Shown here: piece after piece, positions 1 through 5,831 of the stretch
Layout: every line of letters begins with the position of its first letter
Position numbering within the stretch: position 1 is the first letter of the stretch
Assembly: GCA_947473535.1 (NCBI GenBank)
Contig: CANJFK010000091.1
Coordinates: 1-5,831 of the forward strand
DNA length: 5,831 nucleotides
DNA from: Legionellaceae bacterium
GTDB taxonomy: Bacteria > Pseudomonadota > Gammaproteobacteria > Legionellales > Legionellaceae
Direction: 5' to 3'
Made by a program: the position numbers and the translations under genes
Notes under the pieces: model-generated
Told to the model about the DNA's origin: nothing
What the model saw: only the letters and a program-made list of their open reading frames with translations
The model's database searches: none

Positions 1-1
1 A

Positions 2-313
2 ACGACAGCCGGATTATTAACGTCTGTTCGTGGTGTTAACGGTGGCTATCGTTTGCAGCGCGCTGCCGGTGATATTTCAGTCGCAGCGATAATTTACGCT
101 ATGGACGAACATCGTGGACTAACGGAATGCAGCATGCAACATAATGAATGCTCGTTGCAGGGTGTTTGTCATATCCAGAATAATTGGCAATTAATTAGCC
201 AAGCGATAGAGTCTGCATTGGATGGCGTGAGTTTGGCGGTGTTGATTGGCCCTTCACTTGCCGCTACCGATCTTGACCGTATTAAGCAATTAGCAGGAGT
301 GAGTCGTGGCTAA
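2..313 (+). CDS. Rrf2-family SUF regulator, 3' part (5' end outside window)
   Basis: The reading frame is open to the left edge and gives 103 residues before TAA, so this is the C-terminal two thirds of a protein that in this family is about 145-165 residues. The helix-turn-helix is mostly missing. What remains begins with the wing of the winged helix ([11 protein letters not shown]), followed by three cysteines (codons at 128, 149 and 167) spaced C-X6-C-X5-C. These sit where IscR-type proteins bind their Fe-S cluster. The tail ([19 protein letters not shown]) resembles the dimerisation-helix end of SUF-type Rrf2 regulators. Inferred role: Fe-S-sensing transcriptional control of this operon, of which it is the first visible gene. 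Its last 8 bases overlap the start of sufB, so it is probably co-transcribed with its target genes. An internal TTG at 53 is not the real start, because family similarity continues upstream. I cannot tell from the fragment whether it is a repressor or an activator. Confidence 0.88.
   Translation, partial: TTAGLLTSVRGVNGGYRLQRAAGDISVAAIIYAMDEHRGLTECSMQHNECSLQGVCHIQNNWQLISQAIESALDGVSLAVLIGPSLAATDLDRIKQLAGVSRG
295..299 (+). promoter_or_regulatory. Ribosome binding site of sufB
   Basis: AGGAG ends 6 nt before the GTG at 306. It lies inside the last codons of the Rrf2 regulator gene. It supports the unusual GTG start and coupling of sufB translation to that of the regulator. Confidence 0.75.
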
Positions 314-1751
314 AAATGAACAAATTCATACCCTCCTTGAGCAGGAATATCAACATGGCTTTATCACTGATATTGAAGTTGATACGTTTTTGCCTGGTTT
401 GGATGAAGATGTTATTCGCCGATTGTCGGCGATTAAAGGTGAGCCGGAATTCATGTTGGATTGGCGCTTAACAGCATTTCGCCATTGGCAAACATTGCCT
501 CATCCAGTCTGGTCCAGTGTGCACTATCCGCCGATAGATTATCAATCGATCGCCTACTATTCGGCACCTAAAAACATGAAAGACGGGCCCAAGAGTTTGG
601 ATGACATTGATCCGGAATTACTACGTACTTATGAAAAACTCGGGATCCCCCTGCGTGAACAGGAAATGCTTGCGGGTATCGCCGTTGATGCTGTTTTTGA
701 TAGTGTGTCGGTTGCTACGACGTTTAAAGCCAAACTGGCTGAAAAAGGGGTAATATTTTGTCCATTTTCTGAGGCGGTGCATGAGCATCCTGACTTGATG
801 AAAAAATATTTGGGCTCCGTTGTGCCGTATCGGGATAATTTTTATGCAGCGCTTAATTCAGCGGTATTTAGCGATGGTTCCTTCGTCTATATTCCTAAGG
901 GCGTTCGTTGCCCAATGGAGTTGTCTACTTATTTTCGAATTAACGCCGCATCGACAGGGCAGTTTGAGCGTACATTAATTATTGCAGATGCTGATAGCTA
1001 CGTTTCTTATCTTGAAGGTTGTACCGCGCCGATGCGTGATGAAAATCAGCTGCATGCAGCCGTGGTTGAATTGGTTGCGATGGATAATGCACAAATTAAA
1101 TATTCAACCGTACAGAATTGGTATCCTGGTGATAAAGAAGGCAAAGGTGGCATTTATAATTTTGTGACTAAACGAGGCGCTTGCCGTGGCAAACGTTCAA
1201 AAATATCGTGGACGCAGATAGAAACAGGCTCGGCAATTACCTGGAAGTATCCTAGTGTTATTTTACAAGGTGATGACTCGGTCGGTGAATTTTATTCAGT
1301 GGCGGTGACGAATAATCGACAGCAAGCGGATACCGGCACAAAAATGATCCACTTGGGTAAGAATACTCGGTCGACGATCATTTCAAAAGGCATCAGTGCA
1401 GGTCGTTCGCATAATGCTTATCGAGGTTTGGTGCGAATAGCACCCACAGCAGTTAATGCACGTAATTACACGCAGTGTGATTCGATGCTCATGGGTAGTG
1501 AATGCTCAGCACACACGTTTCCTTATATCGAAGTCAAGCATCCTTCTGCGCAAATAGAGCATGAAGCAACAACGTCGAAAATTAGTGAGGAACAATTGTT
1601 TTATTGTCAGCAACGCGGGATTGATACGGAAGATGCGGTATCCATGATCGTGAATGGTTTTTGCAAGCAAGTTTTAAAAGAATTACCAATGGAGTTTGCG
1701 GTAGAAGCTACCAAGTTGCTAGGTATTAGTTTGGAAGGGGCGGTAGGATAA
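306..1751 (+). CDS. sufB: SufB, Fe-S scaffold complex subunit
   Basis: 481 residues, close to the E. coli protein (495). SufB is the cytosolic scaffold subunit of SufBC2D that receives sulfur and, with SufD, holds the nascent cluster. The functional residues I can align with E. coli from memory are all present: Cys-239 in YLEGCTAP (E. coli Cys-254, sulfur entry), Arg-211 and Asn-213 in FRINA, Gln-270 and Trp-272 in VQNW, Lys-289 in FVTK (sulfur tunnel), Cys-391 in NYTQCDSML (Cys-405, cluster assembly), and Glu-418, His-419 and Glu-420 in QIEHEATTS (432-434). The C-terminus ([11 protein letters not shown]) is family-typical. The N-terminal 100 residues are less conserved. The start is GTG at 306, chosen because AGGAG lies 6 nt upstream and the N-terminus has the expected length. 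It overlaps the regulator gene by 8 nt and is followed after 1 nt by sufC. Confidence 0.98.
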   Translation: MAKNEQIHTLLEQEYQHGFITDIEVDTFLPGLDEDVIRRLSAIKGEPEFMLDWRLTAFRHWQTLPHPVWSSVHYPPIDYQSIAYYSAPKNMKDGPKSLDDIDPELLRTYEKLGIPLREQEMLAGIAVDAVFDSVSVATTFKAKLAEKGVIFCPFSEAVHEHPDLMKKYLGSVVPYRDNFYAALNSAVFSDGSFVYIPKGVRCPMELSTYFRINAASTGQFERTLIIADADSYVSYLEGCTAPMRDENQLHAAVVELVAMDNAQIKYSTVQNWYPGDKEGKGGIYNFVTKRGACRGKRSKISWTQIETGSAITWKYPSVILQGDDSVGEFYSVAVTNNRQQADTGTKMIHLGKNTRSTIISKGISAGRSHNAYRGLVRIAPTAVNARNYTQCDSMLMGSECSAHTFPYIEVKHPSAQIEHEATTSKISEEQLFYCQQRGIDTEDAVSMIVNGFCKQVLKELPMEFAVEATKLLGISLEGAVG

Positions 1752-1752
1752 T

Positions 1753-2505
1753 ATGTTAACAATCAAACAATTAAATGTTGCGATTAACGCGCAACCCATT
1801 TTAAACGGGATTGATCTGCACGTACGTGCGGGCGAAGTGCATGCTATCATGGGGCCGAACGGTTCAGGTAAAAGCACCTTGTCAAAAGTACTGGCGGGTC
1901 ATCCTTCGTATGAAGTGACGAGCGGAAAAATTTCTTATTTTGAGAAAAATTTGTTGTCGTTATCGCCTGAAGAGCGAGCACAAGCAGGCATCTTTATGTC
2001 GTTTCAATACCCCGTGGAAATCCCAGGTGTTGCGAATATTAACTTTCTTAAAGCATCGGTGAATGCTGTTCGCAAAGGGCAAGGCAAAACGCCGTTGGAT
2101 GCTATTGAATTTTTAAATTTTATTCGCGCAAAATGCCAATTATTGGACATGGATGAAAGTTTTTTGTATCGAAGCATTAATGAAGGATTTTCTGGTGGTG
2201 AGAAAAAGCGCAATGAAATTTTACAAATGGCAGCGCTCGAGCCTAAATTAGCCATTCTTGATGAGACGGACTCTGGTTTAGATATTGATGCCTTGCGTGT
2301 AATTTCAGAAGGTGTTAATGCGATGAGAACACCGGAGCGTGCTATTATTTTAGTGACTCATTATCAGCGACTATTGAATTATATCGAGCCGGATTTTATT
2401 CATGTATTGGCTCATGGCCGGATTATTAAATCCGGTGACAAATCACTTGCGTTGGAGCTGGAAGACAAAGGATATAGTTGGTTGGAGGAGATGGAGCAGG
2501 CATGA
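1753..2505 (+). CDS. sufC: SufC, ABC-type ATPase of the SUF complex
   Basis: 250 residues, against 248 in E. coli. SufC is a soluble ABC ATPase that binds SufB and SufD; ATP-driven dimerisation opens the SufB-SufD interface for cluster assembly. All nucleotide-binding motifs are intact: Walker [10 protein letters not shown] (Gly-34 to Thr-42, Lys-40), Q-loop Gln-85 in MSFQYP, signature SGGEKKR starting at Ser-147, Walker B ending at Asp-170 with catalytic Glu-171 (LAILDETD), D-loop SGLD, and switch His-203 in VTHYQRLL. The SufC-specific [14 protein letters not shown] stretch and DSGLDIDAL separate it from transporter ATPases. No membrane segment or transporter permease lies nearby. The ATG at 1753 is 1 nt after the sufB stop, with TAGGA just upstream. 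Its TGA overlaps the sufD ATG. Confidence 0.98.
   Translation: MLTIKQLNVAINAQPILNGIDLHVRAGEVHAIMGPNGSGKSTLSKVLAGHPSYEVTSGKISYFEKNLLSLSPEERAQAGIFMSFQYPVEIPGVANINFLKASVNAVRKGQGKTPLDAIEFLNFIRAKCQLLDMDESFLYRSINEGFSGGEKKRNEILQMAALEPKLAILDETDSGLDIDALRVISEGVNAMRTPERAIILVTHYQRLLNYIEPDFIHVLAHGRIIKSGDKSLALELEDKGYSWLEEMEQA
2493..2496 (+). promoter_or_regulatory. Ribosome binding site of sufD
   Basis: GGAG, 5 nt before the ATG at 2502 and inside the 3' end of sufC. It decides the sufD start in favour of this ATG over the in-frame TTG at 2478. Confidence 0.65.
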
Positions 2506-3779
2506 GCGAAATCACGGACTTTTATCAACAGCAGGCCCTGGCAGGACGATCCAATATTCCCTGGCTTTCGGACTTACAGAAAACGGCATTAACCGACTTT
2601 GAACGTTTTGGGTTTCCTACGCGTCAGCATGAAGAGTGGAAATACACGTCAGTTGTCTCTTTTTTACAACAACGATTTTCAACGACAGTAAGCGCTGTGG
2701 CTATGCCAATGACGGCTCGTTATCAGACGGATATTCCTGTGGGGCATCTTGTTGGTTTGATCAATGGCGAGGTATGCGGCGCGCAGGAATTGATGGCCAA
2801 ATTGCCCGAGGGCGTTGTGGTACAGTCTCTGGCTCAAGCACTCGTTGACCATCCTGATAAAATTTCACCGTATCTTGGGTGTATTTTGCAACACGAGCAT
2901 GGTTTTCATGCGTTGAATACAGCCATGTTACACCAGGGATTATTTATTTATTTACCCGCTGGTGTTTCTCTGAGTGAGCCGTTGTTGTTAGTGCATTGGC
3001 AAGACGTTGCGAATCAAGCGACACATATCCGTCATCTTGTGGTTGCTGAAAAAGGTAGCTCGGCAAGTATTATCGAAGATTATCAAGGTGATGCATCGTC
3101 TTGCTATTTGACGAACACGGTAACGGAAGTGTTTACCGCGACGGATGCGAAACTAACGCATTACAAAATTCAACGGGAAAGTAAGCAGGCCTATCATGTA
3201 GGACATATTGCAGTCAAACAAGCGGCTGGCAGTCAATTCGATAGTCATTTATTTAGTGTTGGCGGAAAATTGGTGCGCAACGACATGACCATTTACTTGC
3301 AGGAGCCTGGTGCTCATTGTTTAATGAATGGAATTTATGGGCCGACAGATGGTCAACACATGGATCAACACACGACGGTGTTCCATGAGGTGCCTGACTG
3401 TTCCAGCGAACAAGATTATAAAGGTATTTTAACCGGTCGGTCGCGCGGGGTCTTTAATGGCAAGGTTATTGTTGCAAAAAATGCACAACATACGCGCGCT
3501 AAACAACAAAATAAAAATTTATTGTTATCGGCTACAGCAGAAATTGACACAAAGCCGCAGTTGGATATTTATGCGGATGATGTGGTTTGTACGCATGGTG
3601 CTACCGTGGGGCAATTAGATGAAGACGCATTATTTTATCTGGCGGCACGTGGGATTGGACGTTTAGAGGCGAGCCAATACTTAATTCAAGCCTTTGCTAC
3701 TGAAAATTTACGAGCTATTCCCCTTGCCGGTCTTGCAACCTGGATGAGCACAATATTAGAAGGGGGGTGTTATGAGTAA
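2502..3779 (+). CDS. sufD: SufD, Fe-S scaffold complex subunit
   Basis: 425 residues, close to E. coli SufD (423). SufD is the SufB paralogue that pairs with it and SufC in SufBC2D and is needed for iron acquisition and cluster formation. Family marks: an N-terminal helical part with [10 protein letters not shown] (near residues 40-50), a beta-helix core that includes MNGIYG and [21 protein letters not shown], and the C-terminal block [19 protein letters not shown]. In that block Cys-363 and His-365 match E. coli Cys-358 and His-360, the SufD residue facing SufB Cys-405. The SufB-type LEGCTAP sulfur-entry motif is absent, as expected for SufD. The ATG at 2502 is preferred to an in-frame TTG at 2478: it forms the classic ATGA overlap with the sufC stop, has GGAG 5 nt upstream, and gives the family length. 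The end overlaps sufS by 8 nt. Confidence 0.97.
   Translation: MSEITDFYQQQALAGRSNIPWLSDLQKTALTDFERFGFPTRQHEEWKYTSVVSFLQQRFSTTVSAVAMPMTARYQTDIPVGHLVGLINGEVCGAQELMAKLPEGVVVQSLAQALVDHPDKISPYLGCILQHEHGFHALNTAMLHQGLFIYLPAGVSLSEPLLLVHWQDVANQATHIRHLVVAEKGSSASIIEDYQGDASSCYLTNTVTEVFTATDAKLTHYKIQRESKQAYHVGHIAVKQAAGSQFDSHLFSVGGKLVRNDMTIYLQEPGAHCLMNGIYGPTDGQHMDQHTTVFHEVPDCSSEQDYKGILTGRSRGVFNGKVIVAKNAQHTRAKQQNKNLLLSATAEIDTKPQLDIYADDVVCTHGATVGQLDEDALFYLAARGIGRLEASQYLIQAFATENLRAIPLAGLATWMSTILEGGCYE
3761..3767 (+). promoter_or_regulatory. Ribosome binding site of sufS
   Basis: AGGGGGG lies 4 nt before the sufS ATG at 3772, within the last codons of sufD. The run of six G is an imperfect Shine-Dalgarno sequence. 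Translation of sufS is probably helped by ribosomes ending on sufD (8-nt overlap). Confidence 0.5.
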
Positions 3780-5019
3780 TAGAGCTGCAGCGTTGATTGA
3801 GTCGTTGGATTTACCCGCTATCCGCCGTAATTTTCCTATTTTACAACAAACCGTAAATGGTTATCCGTTGATTTATTTGGATAACGCGGCAACCACGCAA
3901 AAACCTCAATCGGTGATTGATGCAATGTCGCATTATTACCTGCATGATAATGCTAATGTGCACCGAGGTTTGCATACGTTAAGCGAGCGCGCTACTGAAA
4001 AATTTGAAGCGGTACGTTCAAGCGTGGGCCGTTTTATTAATGCGAACCATGCGCGCGAGTGTATTTTTGTTCGAGGTGCTACGGAAGCTATTAATCTCGT
4101 TGCCCACAGCTTTGTTGAGCCGCGCATTCGGCCCGGTGAAGAAATCTTAATCACGCATATGGAGCATCACTCGAATATTGTCCCTTGGCAAATGGTTTGC
4201 AAGAAAACAGGTGCCGTATTAAAGGTTGCACCTATTTCATTAAGCGGCGAGATTTTGCTCGATGAGTTTGAAAAACAATTGTCAAGTAACACAAAATTTG
4301 TCTCGTTAAGCTACGTATCTAACGCGCTTGGGACAATTAATCCAGTGAAAGAAATGATTGCTATGGCACATGCAGTTGGTGCTGTGGTGTTATTGGATGG
4401 CGCTCAAGCCAGCGCACATTTACCCATCGATGTGCGCGCCTTAAATTGTGATTTTTATGCCCTTTCAGGTCACAAAATGTACGGACCAACAGGGATTGGC
4501 GTACTGTGGGGGCGCGAAGCGTTATTGGATGACATGATGCCCTACCAAGGCGGCGGCGAAATGATTAATTACGTGACGTTTGCGGCCACTCAATATGCCC
4601 CATTGCCTCATAAGTTTGAAGCAGGGACGCCAAATATTGCCGGAGTGATTGGTTTGGGGGCGGCGCTTGACTACTTGTGGTCTTTGGATATGGACGCGAT
4701 CGCCGCGTACGAGGCCCATTTACTTGATCACGCAACACAAGCGTTACAGTCAATCACAGGGTATAACCTAATTGGTACGGCAAAAGCGAAGGTTCCCATT
4801 GTATCGTTTGTGCATGGTAAAATTCATGCACATGATATAGGCACTATTTTGGATAATGAAGGCATTGCTGTTCGAAGCGGCCATCATTGTGCGATGCCAT
4901 TAATGGATTTCTTTCAGGTATCTGCTACAACAAGGATATCGCTCTCGTTTTATAATACAATTCAAGACATTGATACGTGCATGCATGCACTACAAAAAGT
5001 TAAAGAGGTATTTGCTTGA
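3772..5019 (+). CDS. sufS: SufS, group II cysteine desulfurase
   Basis: 415 residues, slightly longer than E. coli SufS (406). This PLP enzyme of aminotransferase class V turns L-cysteine into L-alanine and an enzyme persulfide that supplies sulfur for cluster assembly. Visible residues: YLDNAATT (35-42) and NANVHRG near the N-terminus; HMEHHSNIVPW (129 on), whose histidine stacks on PLP; Asp-209 and Gln-212 in LLDGAQ; the PLP lysine Lys-235 in SGHKMYGPTGIG; FEAGTPN; the catalytic Cys-373 in RSGHHCAMPL on a short loop, typical of group II (SufS/CsdA) and unlike IscS; and Arg-388, the expected substrate-carboxylate ligand. His-354 in IHAHD, 19 residues before the catalytic Cys, matches the SufU-dependent Bacillus enzyme (His-342); E. 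coli has Tyr there. This agrees with the adjoining sufU. An extended N-terminus of about 10 residues precedes the conserved part. The TGA shares one base with the sufU ATG. Confidence 0.97.
   Translation: MSNRAAALIESLDLPAIRRNFPILQQTVNGYPLIYLDNAATTQKPQSVIDAMSHYYLHDNANVHRGLHTLSERATEKFEAVRSSVGRFINANHARECIFVRGATEAINLVAHSFVEPRIRPGEEILITHMEHHSNIVPWQMVCKKTGAVLKVAPISLSGEILLDEFEKQLSSNTKFVSLSYVSNALGTINPVKEMIAMAHAVGAVVLLDGAQASAHLPIDVRALNCDFYALSGHKMYGPTGIGVLWGREALLDDMMPYQGGGEMINYVTFAATQYAPLPHKFEAGTPNIAGVIGLGAALDYLWSLDMDAIAAYEAHLLDHATQALQSITGYNLIGTAKAKVPIVSFVHGKIHAHDIGTILDNEGIAVRSGHHCAMPLMDFFQVSATTRISLSFYNTIQDIDTCMHALQKVKEVFA
4977..4990. repeat. 14-bp perfect palindrome in the 3' end of sufS
   Basis: GTGCATGCATGCAC is its own reverse complement. 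It lies within sufS codons near the C-terminus (Thr-Cys-Met-His-Ala). A 12-bp palindrome with the same TGCATGCA core occurs in sufB at 1049-1060. Both are in coding sequence, with no sign of regulatory function; chance is the simplest explanation. Confidence 0.4.
5004..5009 (+). promoter_or_regulatory. Ribosome binding site of sufU
   Basis: AGAGGT lies 9 nt before the ATG at 5019, in the last codons of sufS. It supports this ATG; an in-frame TTG directly before it (5016) would add one residue and is less likely. Confidence 0.55.
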
Positions 5020-5462
5020 TGGATGTTCGTGAGCTATATCAAGAAGTCATTATTGATCATAACCGCAATCCACGAAATCACCGAGTGATGGATTATGCGA
5101 CGAGCCAAGCAAGAGGGTTTAATCCGCTATGTGGTGATAAATTGACAGTTTATGTTCTTGTGGATCATGGTATTTTAAAAGAAGTTAGCTTTATCGGGTG
5201 TGGCTGTGCAATATCTCAAGCATCAGCCTCGCTGATGACGGATGCGCTGCAGGGTAAGACGCTTAGTGAAGCACATGCCTTATTTGAACGGTTTCACAAG
5301 ATGGTGACGCATGATGTGGATACGCCAGCCCTGAGTTTAGATAAATTGGCCGTGCTGGCTGGCGTGCGTGTGTATCCAGCGCGAGTTAAATGCGCAACAT
5401 TGGCTTGGCATACCATGGAATCTGCTTTGAAAAAAGAAGATGCTTTAGTGTCGACGGAGTGA
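5019..5462 (+). CDS. sufU: SufU, zinc-type sulfur acceptor of SufS (NifU/IscU-like)
   Basis: 147 residues, the usual SufU length. Conserved residues are Cys-38 and Asp-40 in NPLCGD, Cys-63 in GCGCAISQAS, and Cys-125 in RVKCATLAWH. Their spacing (25 and 62 residues) equals that of Bacillus subtilis SufU Cys-41, Cys-66 and Cys-128, where Cys, Asp, Cys and Cys bind zinc and Cys-41 accepts the persulfide from SufS. The 20-residue insertion before the last Cys (around GKTLSEAHALFERFHKMV) and the lack of the IscU LPPVKIHC motif point to SufU and away from the scaffold IscU. Inferred role: shuttling sulfur from SufS to SufBCD in the cytosol, replacing SufE, which is not encoded here. An extra Cys-61 sits two residues before Cys-63. 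The ATG at 5019 shares one base with the sufS stop (TGATG), so translation is probably coupled. A scaffold function cannot be excluded from sequence alone. Confidence 0.93.
   Translation: MDVRELYQEVIIDHNRNPRNHRVMDYATSQARGFNPLCGDKLTVYVLVDHGILKEVSFIGCGCAISQASASLMTDALQGKTLSEAHALFERFHKMVTHDVDTPALSLDKLAVLAGVRVYPARVKCATLAWHTMESALKKEDALVSTE
5456..5459 (+). promoter_or_regulatory. Ribosome binding site of sufT
   Basis: GGAG, 8 nt before the ATG at 5468, overlapping the last codons of sufU. It supports this ATG; an in-frame ATG at 5390 lies deep within sufU and would add 26 residues unlike the family. Confidence 0.65.
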
Positions 5463-5467
5463 AAACA

Positions 5468-5803
5468 ATGTTTGGTTTTAAAAAAAAACAGGACAACGAC
5501 GAATTGAAAGAGTCGGTGATAGTAGGGTTGAAAACGGTATTTGATCCGGAAATTCCGGTGAATATCTACGATTTAGGTTTGATATACGATATCGCCATCG
5601 ATGATAAACAGCATGTGCATATCCAAATGACGCTGACATCTCCCGGATGCCCGGTAGCACAAACGTTTCCAGGCACTGTTGAGCAAGCCGTGAATCAAGT
5701 GGACGGCGTAAGTGAATGCACCGTTGAATTGGTGTGGGAACCACCTTGGACGCAAGAGCGGATGACCGAGGTCGCGCGACTTGAGTTGGGTATATTTTAT
5801 TAA
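5468..5803 (+). CDS. sufT: SufT-type DUF59 (MIP18) Fe-S maturation protein, short form
   Basis: 111 residues, made of almost nothing but one DUF59/MIP18 domain. Family motifs: DPEIPVNIYDLGLIYDI (from Asp-26), MTLTSPGCPVAQ with the conserved Cys-61, and the C-terminal ELVWEPPWTQERM...ARLELGIF. The N-terminus is a short basic stretch (FGFKKKQ). DUF59 proteins (SufT in bacteria, MIP18/CIA2 in eukaryotes) act in maturation or cluster delivery to Fe-S proteins; the exact biochemical step is not settled. It lacks the longer N-terminal region of the ~175-residue SufT form, so it fits the short SUF-associated form commonly found at the end of suf operons. It starts 5 nt after sufU, which supports co-transcription. 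Nine consecutive A form codons 5-7 and could be a slippage site. The symbol sufT is used in the broad sense. Confidence 0.9.
   Translation: MFGFKKKQDNDELKESVIVGLKTVFDPEIPVNIYDLGLIYDIAIDDKQHVHIQMTLTSPGCPVAQTFPGTVEQAVNQVDGVSECTVELVWEPPWTQERMTEVARLELGIFY
5480..5488 (+). repeat. Homopolymer run of nine A in sufT
   Basis: Nine A in a row encode Lys-5 to Lys-7 of the SufT-type protein, just after its start codon. A one-base length change here would stop production of the full protein. Runs of this length in AT-leaning genomes can cause transcriptional slippage. No direct evidence of that is visible. Confidence 0.6.
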
Positions 5804-5817
5804 GGCGCGATCCTAAC

Positions 5818-5831
5818 ATGCACTGGCAACC
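5818..5831 (+). CDS. Possible start of a further operon gene (cut by right edge)
   Basis: An ATG lies 15 nt after the sufT stop, and its frame (MHWQ) stays open to the window edge, only four full codons. No good Shine-Dalgarno sequence is seen before it and no terminator-like hairpin separates it from sufT. It may be the next gene in the operon, but too little is visible to name it or to be sure it is coding. Confidence 0.25.

Noticed and set aside
982..1167. 61-codon + strand frame inside sufB
   Set aside because: Lies wholly within sufB in another frame, has no ribosome binding site, and its translation resembles no family; the SufB frame contains the conserved residues there.
2004..2255. 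83-codon minus-strand frame opposite sufC
   Set aside because: It is the antisense of the SufC Q-loop to Walker B region; an open frame there is a by-product of codon use.
2478..2501. TTG start giving SufD eight more residues
   Set aside because: The ATG at 2502 has a ribosome binding site, makes the usual ATGA overlap with sufC, and gives the family length.
1753..2505. ABC transporter ATPase
   Set aside because: No permease is nearby, and the SufC-specific [14 protein letters not shown] and DSGLDIDAL stretches plus the neighbours identify SufC.
4696..4703. GCGATCGC octamer (cyanobacterial HIP1-like word)
   Set aside because: Only one copy was noticed and the proteins do not look cyanobacterial; expected by chance.
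3936..4753. Three minus-strand frames (62-72 codons) opposite sufS
   Set aside because: Antisense shadows of the conserved SufS core; their translations are arginine- and proline-rich and carry no family signature.
3772..5019. Call of CsdA or IscS instead of SufS
   Set aside because: The short RSGHHCAMP active-site loop excludes IscS, and the place inside sufBCD-sufU favours SufS over CsdA.
5019..5462. Call of IscU instead of SufU
   Set aside because: The IscU chaperone-binding LPPVK motif is missing, the SufU-type insertion before the last cysteine is present, and the cysteine spacing equals that of Bacillus SufU.
5390..5467. Upstream in-frame ATG extending SufT by 26 residues
   Set aside because: This extension is the sufU coding region read in another frame, unlike any DUF59 N-terminus; the ATG at 5468 has GGAG 8 nt upstream.
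5478..5819. 113-codon minus-strand frame opposite sufT
   Set aside because: Fully antisense to a clear DUF59 gene, with no recognisable motif and no ribosome binding site visible to me.

Overview
The window is one continuous, rightward-reading operon for iron-sulfur (Fe-S) cluster assembly by the SUF pathway. The order is: 3' part of an Rrf2-family regulator (cut by the left edge), sufB, sufC, sufD, sufS, a sufU-type gene, a short sufT-type DUF59 gene, and perhaps the first codons of another gene at the right edge. Almost every base is coding. The only spaces between genes are 1 nt (sufB/sufC), 5 nt (sufU/sufT) and 14 nt after sufT; the other junctions overlap. No promoter, terminator, RNA gene, mobile element or CRISPR array is visible. 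The promoter and any operator must lie to the left of the window, before the regulator gene.

How the genes work together (known for the families, inferred here): SufS removes sulfur from L-cysteine as an enzyme-bound persulfide. SufU is expected to take the persulfide and pass it on. SufB, SufC and SufD form the ATP-dependent scaffold complex on which the cluster is built. SufT (DUF59) is an accessory factor in Fe-S protein maturation. The Rrf2 protein, with three conserved cysteines, is expected to sense cluster status and control the operon. Active-site residues are intact in all complete genes, so the pathway looks functional. No gene in the window encodes SufE or SufA.

Organism: a bacterium, with composition by eye a little below 50% GC. 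The protein style (SufB and SufD close to the Enterobacteria type, an Rrf2 regulator of the SUF type at the head, a short SufT) suggests a gammaproteobacterium outside the Enterobacteriaceae, possibly of the Legionella/Coxiella or Xanthomonas type. This is an inference from family resemblance and has not been tested by search.

The point most worth a second look is that the SufS carries His-354, 19 residues before its catalytic cysteine. This matches the SufU-dependent Bacillus SufS and not the E. coli SufE-dependent enzyme, and it agrees with the SufU gene lying directly next to it. I do not see an undescribed system here; it is a well-formed variant of a known one.
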